This document shows positions 57,783 through 64,000 of a DNA stretch of 64,000 bases, one piece after another (positions within the stretch are counted from its first letter, which is position 1; every line of letters begins with the position of its first letter). Below the pieces are notes generated by a model. The model saw nothing but the letters and a program-made list of their open reading frames with translations. It had not been told where the DNA came from and made no database searches. The position numbers and the translations under genes are program-made. Location of the stretch: NCBI RefSeq assembly GCF_026262505.1, contig NC_067204.1:7163797-7227796 (forward strand). Reading direction: 5' to 3'. This DNA is from Trichomonas vaginalis G3. Taxonomy: Eukaryota > Parabasalia > Trichomonadida > Trichomonadidae.

Positions 57783-58659
57783 TTATCGAAAGTGTTGAAG
57801 ATATAAATAACTAAAGATATTCATAGAATACTTTTGAGAACAACTCACAAAATTTGTTTCAAATTGAGTAATTCGTATGTAGCCATTTCCTTCATGGCCA
57901 GTTTCGGTGCCGCCATGTGGACTTGGCATAGATGTTTTGCCATCAATCATCAATCCATCGGTGAATTTATAACCGCTGTAATGAATTGATGGATCGATTG
58001 AATTAGAAAATTTTATGTCACTTTTTGTCGAGGAACTCAAAATAGCGATACAACCTTTATAACCGCTAATGAAGGAGCTCCCCCTCAACCGCCGTAGTAA
58101 TTGGGTAATTCGGAGTTTCCATCTCCAAAATATCCGCCACCGCCATTTCCGTCATTTTCACGATAGTTTCCTAATCTATTTGGATTTCCAGCTCCAAAAC
58201 CAAAAGTGCCAGCAAGACCTTTCCAGGTCCTCACGATGTCTGATTAGCGCCAAGACAATGCTCAGATGAGCTGTTGAATCCAAACAGCCCATCACCAACA
58301 CCTGCACCAGCAGCAACGATTATTCGACTTTTCAAACCGTTGAAATCTCCAAAATCGCCTGGTTCAAGACGGATGACGGATGATCCGCCACCAGAAAATT
58401 GGCCTGGACCTCCGCCGCCATAAGATGGAAGTTTTGCACCAGTATAATATTGAGATCCGACATGAAGATATAAATTTATAGGTTTCTCAAATTTAATATA
58501 TCCTCTCACGTAAGCTCCGTTAGCTGCAGTTCCACCACCAGATACGTCCCATAATTCAAACAAATATTTTCCTGGCCGAAAGAAAATTTCATAAGGCTCT
58601 GAATGTGTTGCATTAATACCTCGATAATCATATAGAAAAGTTAAATTTTTCGTTTGAAC
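57783..58659 (-). pseudogene. Glycine-rich cassette B10, broken
   Basis: Same as B1. Confidence 0.75.
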
Positions 58660-58940
58660 CTATCTATATTTAAAACTACTTTCTTGTCAGAATCAATTAT
58701 GAAAAGTGACAAATGAAATTAACTTAATTGCTCTCTGGAAATATTGAGAGTACTTGCCAATATAAGATAACGTAAACTATATAAATCTGAACAAGAATAT
58801 TGAAAGGGCATCAATAATAGTTCTAAATCATTTATTCTGTTTATCAATCAATATATTTTATGCATCTAATTCAAAGCTTAAATAATCATCTATAAGTTCA
58901 CATACAAATATTCAAATGTCAAATTTATTGAAAGTGTTGT

Positions 58941-59878
58941 TTATGATTCAATGATAAGAAGTATAAAATAACTAAAGATATTCATAGAATACTTTTGAGA
59001 ACAACTCACATAATTTGTTTCAAATTGGGTAATTCGTATGTAGCCATTCCCTGAATGGCCAACCTCAGTGCCACCATGTGGACTTGGCATAGATGTTTTA
59101 CCATCAATCATTACTGCGTCTGTGAACTTATAACCGCTGTAGTGAATTGATGGATCAAATGAATTAGAAAATTTAATGTCACTTTTCGTTGAAGAATTCA
59201 GAATGGCAATACAATCTTTATAACCGCTAATGAAGGAGCTTCCCCCTCCACCGCCACAATGTTGAGGTATTTCGGAGTTTCCACCTCCGAAATACCCACC
59301 ACCACCGCCAGCATTCCCATCATTATCTCCTGAGGATTCTATTCTATTTGGATTTCCAGCTCCAAATCCAAAAGTGCCGGCAAGACCTTTTCCGGGTCCT
59401 CCTGATATCTGAGTGGCGCCAAGACCATGCTCATATGTGCTGTTAAATCCAAGTAGCCCGCCTCCAGCACCACCAGCATCCTCATAAAATGCATTTCCAA
59501 TGAGTGTACCATCCTGAGACCTGCACCAGCAGCAACGATTATTCGACTTTTCAAACCGTTGAAATCTCCAAAATCGCCTGGTTCAAGGCGTATATCAGAT
59601 GATCCGCCGCCAGAAAATTGGCCTGGACCTCCGCCACCATAAGACGGAAGAGTTGCACCAGAATAATATTTAGATCCGACATGAAGATATAATTTTATAG
59701 ATTTATCAAATTTAATATACCCTTTGACGTATGCACCGTTCGATCCAGTTCCTATGCCTGAAGCACCCCATAATTCAAACAAATATTTTCCGGATTGGAG
59801 AAGAATTTCATAAGGCTCCGAATGCGTTGCATTAATTCCTCGATAATCATACAGAGCAGTTAAATTTTTCGTTTTAAC
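58941..59878 (-). pseudogene. Glycine-rich cassette A11
   Basis: One C lost near 59520 (GACCTGC for GACCCTGC) shifts the frame after AGAG. A homopolymer change and possibly an artefact. Confidence 0.6.
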
Positions 59879-60060
59879 TTAGAATCAATTTAGAAAACCT
59901 TTTTTATCAAAAGCTAAGACGAAAAGTGCTCAATAAAATTAACCTTATTGTATCATCTCAACAGAATTATTGAAAGGACATCAATAACAAAGTTCTGATA
60001 TAATATCCATGAATCATGTTATCATCAGTAAAACTACAGACAGTATTTCATTTTTCGAAT

Positions 60061-60937
60061 TTATCGAAAGTGTTGAAGATATAAATAACTAAAGATATTC
60101 ATAGAATACTTTTGAGAACAACTCACAAAATTTGTTTCAAATTGAGTAATTCGTATGTAGCCATTTCCTTCATGGCCAGTTTCGGTGCCGCCATGTGGAC
60201 TTGGCATAGATGTTTTGCCATCAATCATCAATCCATCGGTGAATTTATAACCGCTGTAATGAATTGATGGATCGATTGAATTAGAAAATTTTATGTCACT
60301 TTTTGTCGAGGAACTCAAAATAGCGATACAACCTTTATAACCGCTAATGAAGGAGCTCCCCCTCAACCGCCGTAGTAATTGGGTAATTCGGAGTTTCCAT
60401 CTCCAAAATATCCGCCACCGCCATTTCCGTCATTTTCACGATAGTTTCCTAATCTATTTGGATTTCCAGCTCCAAAACCAAAAGTGCCAGCAAGACCTTT
60501 CCAGGTCCTCACGATGTCTGATTAGCGCCAAGACAATGCTCAGATGAGCTGTTGAATCCAAACAGCCCATCACCAACACCTGCACCAGCAGCAACGATTA
60601 TTCGACTTTTCAAACCGTTGAAATCTCCAAAATCGCCTGGTTCAAGACGGATGACGGATGATCCGCCACCAGAAAATTGGCCTGGACCTCCGCCGCCATA
60701 AGATGGAAGTTTTGCACCAGTATAATATTGAGATCCGACATGAAGATATAAATTTATAGGTTTCTCAAATTTAATATATCCTCTCACGTAAGCTCCGTTA
60801 GCTGCAGTTCCACCACCAGATACGTCCCATAATTCAAACAAATATTTTCCTGGCCGAAAGAAAATTTCATAAGGCTCTGAATGTGTTGCATTAATACCTC
60901 GATAATCATATAGAAAAGTTAAATTTTTCGTTTGAAC
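60061..60937 (-). pseudogene. Glycine-rich cassette B11, broken
   Basis: Same as B1. Last B copy in clean sequence. Confidence 0.75.
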
Positions 60938-61221
60938 CTATCTATATTTAAAACTACTTTCTTGTCAGAATCAATTATGAAAAGTGACAAATGAAATTAA
61001 CTTAATTGCTCTCTGGAAATATTGAGAGTACTTGCCAATATAAGATAACGTAAACTATATAAATCTGAACAAGAATATTGAAAGGGCATCAATAATAGTT
61101 CTAAATCATTTATTCTGTTTATCAATCAATATATTTTATGCATCTAATTCAAAGCTTAAATAATCATCTATAAGTTCACATACAAATATTCAAATGTCAA
61201 ATTTATTGAAAGTGTTGTTTA

Positions 61222-62190
61222 TGATTCAATGATAAGAAGTATAAAATAACTAAAGATATTCATAGAATACTTTTGAGAACAACTCACATAATTTGTTTCA
61301 AATTGGGTAATTCGTATGTAGCCATTCCCTGAATGGCCAACCTCAGTGCCACCATGTGGACTTGGCATAGATGTTTTACCATCAATCATTACTGCGTCTG
61401 TGAACTTATAACCGCTGTAGTGAATTGATGGATCAAATGAATTAGAAAATTTAATGTCACTTTTCGTTGAAGAATTCAGAATGGCAATACAATCTTTATA
61501 ACCGCTAATGAAGGAGCTTCCCCCTCCACCGCCACAATGTTGAGGTATTTCGGAGTTTCCACCTCCGAAATACCCACCACCACCGCCAGCATTCCCATCN
61601 NNNNNNNNNNNNNNNNNNNNNNNNCCCCATCCATTATCTGCCTGAGGATTCTATTCATTTGGATTTCCAGCTCCAAATCCAAAAGTGCCGGCAAGACCTT
61701 TCCGGGTCCTCCTGATATCTGAGTGGCCCAAAGACCATGCTCATATGTGCTGTTAAATCCATAGTAGCCGCCTCCGAGCACACCAGCATCCTCATAAAAT
61801 GCATTTCAATGCAGTACCATCCTGAGGACCCTGCCACAGCAACGATTATTCGACTTTTCCAAACCGTTGAAATCTCCAAAATCGCCTGGTTCAAGCGTAT
61901 ATCAGATGACCGCCGCCAGAAAATTGGCCTGACCTCCGCCACCATAAGACGGAAGAGTTGCACCAGAATAATATTTAGATTCCGACGTAAGAATAATTTT
62001 ATAGATTATCAAATTTAATATACCCTTTGACGTATGCACCGTTCGATCCAGTTCCTATGCCTGAAGCACCCCATAATTCAAACAAATATTTTCGGATTGG
62101 AGAAGAATTTCACTAAAGGCCCGAAATGCGTTGCATTTAATTCCTCGATAATCATAAGAGCGTTAAATTTTCGTTTTAACTTAGAATCAA
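61222..62190 (-). pseudogene. Glycine-rich cassette A12, interrupted by gap and low-quality sequence
   Basis: C-terminal half up to 61599 equals A3. Then a 24-N gap (61600-61624) and a stretch with frequent one-base insertions and losses. Gene state cannot be judged. Confidence 0.6.
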
Positions 62191-62344
62191 TTTAGAAACC
62201 TTTTTTATCAAAAGCTAAGACGAAAAGTGCTCATAAAGAATTAACCTTAATTTGTATTTCCAACAGAATTATTGAAAGGACATCAATAACAAAGTTCTGA
62301 TATAATAATTCCATGAATCATGTTATCATCAGTAAAACTACAGA

Positions 62345-63220
62345 CAGTATTTCATTTTTCGAATTTATCGAAAGTGTGAAGATATAAATAACTAAAGATA
62401 TTCATTAGAATACTTTTGAGAACAACTCACAAAATTTGTTTTCAAATTGAGTAATTCGATGTAGCCATTTCCTTCATGGCCAGTTTCGGTGCCGCCATGT
62501 GACTTGGCATAGATGTTTTGCCATCAATCATCAATCCATCGGTGAATTTATAACCGCTGTAATGAATTGATGGATCTGATTGAATTAGAAAATTTTATGT
62601 CACTTTTTGTCGAGGAACTCAAAATAGCGATACAACCTTATAACCGCTAATGAAGGAGCTCCCCTCAACCGCCGTAGTAATTGGGTAATTCGGAGTTCCA
62701 TCTCCAAAATATCCTGCCACCGCCATTTCCGTCATTTTCACGATAGTTCTAATCTATTTGGATTTCCAGCTCCAAAACCAAAAGGCCAGCAAGACCTTTC
62801 CAGGTCCTAACGAGTTCTGATTAGCGCAAGACAATGCTCAGATGAGCTGTTGAATCCAAACAGCCCATCACCAACACCTGCACCAGCAGCAACGATATTT
62901 CGACTTTTCAAACCGTTGAAATCTCCAAAATCGCCTGCGTCAAGACGGATGACGGATGATCCGCCACCGAAAATGCCTGGACCTCCGCCGCCAAAATGAA
63001 GTTTTGCACCAGTATAATATTGAGATCCGACATATGAAGATATATAAATTTATAGTTTCTCAAATTTAATATATTCCTCTCACGTAAGCTCCGTTAGCTG
63101 CAGTTCCACCACCAGATACGTCCCATAATTCAAACAAATATTTCCTGGCGAAAAAAATTCATAAGGCTCTGAATGTTGTTGCATTAATACCTCGATAATC
63201 ATATAGAAAAGTTAATTTTT
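62345..63220 (-). pseudogene. Glycine-rich cassette B12, low-quality sequence
   Basis: Recognisable B cassette with many scattered single-base differences, mostly indels, from the eleven clean B copies. Confidence 0.6.
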
Positions 63221-63514
63221 CTTTGAACCTATCTATATTTAAAACTACTTTTCTTGTCAGAATCAATATGAAAAGTGACAAATGAAATTAACTTATTGCT
63301 CTTGGAAATATGTGAGAGTACTTGCCAATATAAGATAACGTGAAACTATATAAATCTGTAACAAGAATATGAAAGGGCATCAATAATAGTTCTAAATCAT
63401 TTATTCTGTTTATCCAATCAATATATTTTATGCATCTTAATTCAAAGCTTAAATAATCATCTATAAGTTCACATACAATATTCAAATGTCAAATTTATTG
63501 AAAGTGTTGTTTAT

Positions 63515-64000
63515 GATCAATGATAAGAAGTATAAAATAACTAAAGATATTCATAGAATACTTTTGAGAACAACTCACATAATTTTGTTTCAAATTGGCG
63601 TAATTCGTATGTAGCCATTTCGCCTGAATGGCCAACCTCAGTGCACCATGTGGACTTGGCATAGATGTTTTACCATCAATCATTACTGCGTCTGTGAACT
63701 TATAACCGCTGTAGTGAATTGATGGATCAAATGAATTAGAAAATTTAATGTTCACTTTTCGTTGAAAGAATCAAGAATGGCAATACAATTTTATAACCGC
63801 TAATGAAGGAGCTTCCCCCTCCACCGCCACAATGTTGAGGTATTTCGGAGTTTCCACTCCGAAATACCACCACCACGCCAGATTCCCACATTAATCTCCT
63901 GAGATTCTATTCTATTTGGATTTCCAGCCCAAATCAAAAGTGCCGCAAGACCTTTTCCGGGTCCTCCTGTATCTGATGGCGCCAAGACCATGCTCCAATG
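63515..64000 (-). pseudogene. Glycine-rich cassette A13, partial at window end
   Basis: C-terminal half of a further A cassette in low-quality sequence, cut by the window edge. Confidence 0.6.

Larger units (their letters stand above)
36212..64000 (-). repeat. Tandem array of 2279-bp units, about 12 copies
   Basis: Each unit holds one A and one B glycine-rich cassette in the same direction plus two spacers. Start-to-start distances of A cassettes are 2275-2279 bp. Units are practically identical apart from single-base homopolymer changes and one 4-bp loss at about 49927. The array runs off the window. A1 is partly outside it: its last 50 bp differ from the other copies, so the left edge of homogenisation is near 36212. 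Confidence 0.97.

Overview
The window looks like nuclear DNA of a parabasalid, most likely Trichomonas vaginalis or a close relative. This is inferred from a 20 kb Polinton/Maverick, eroded ankyrin-repeat genes, a pogo/Tc1-mariner-type transposon, a large homogenised repeat family and very AT-rich, intron-poor DNA. There are no rRNA genes, tRNA genes or CRISPR arrays. Most of the 64 kb is mobile or repetitive.

Region by region: (1) 1-1109 and 21350-23212 are a 37-bp minisatellite interspersed with ankyrin-like segments, ending in an ankyrin gene 3' end at 23213-23305. (2) 1116-21343 is a Polinton with 300-bp terminal inverted repeats and a 6-bp target duplication (AATGTG). It carries protein-primed DNA polymerase B, integrase, primase plus SF3 helicase, a tail-fibre-like gene, packaging ATPase, major capsid protein and several small genes. 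It is broken in roughly twenty places, yet its two TIRs are practically identical, so the insertion is young. (3) 23507-24493 is a TA-flanked non-autonomous DNA transposon that carries a row of hairpins. (4) 24754-29293 is a (TAGAA)n satellite ending in an assembly gap. (5) About 29540-31377 is a pogo-like DDE transposon with one frameshift. (6) 31418-32042 is more minisatellite and a second ankyrin gene 3' end. (7) 32043-34784 has no credible gene but holds an array of about ten stem-loops. (8) 34785-64000, all on the minus strand, holds glycine-rich (ALK/LTK-type) cassettes: one diverged copy, then a 2279-bp tandem unit repeated about twelve times. Each unit has one open cassette (A) and one cassette broken before amplification (B).

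The Polinton parts form a virus-like set: replication (polymerase, primase-helicase), integration (integrase), and particle formation (capsid, ATPase, small hydrophobic proteins, fibre). Two arrays of TGACA/TGTCAC-rich repeats in opposite orientation bracket the primase-helicase gene, suggesting that a replicon-like module was captured or is used in addition to protein priming. In the host part, the glycine-rich cassettes have no ATG at their 5' ends and are nearly identical across 27 kb, so they may be second exons or silent donor cassettes rather than complete genes.

Quality warning: homopolymer-length differences between otherwise identical repeats, and dense indels after 61625, indicate unpolished sequence. 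Some frame breaks in the host repeats may be artefacts.
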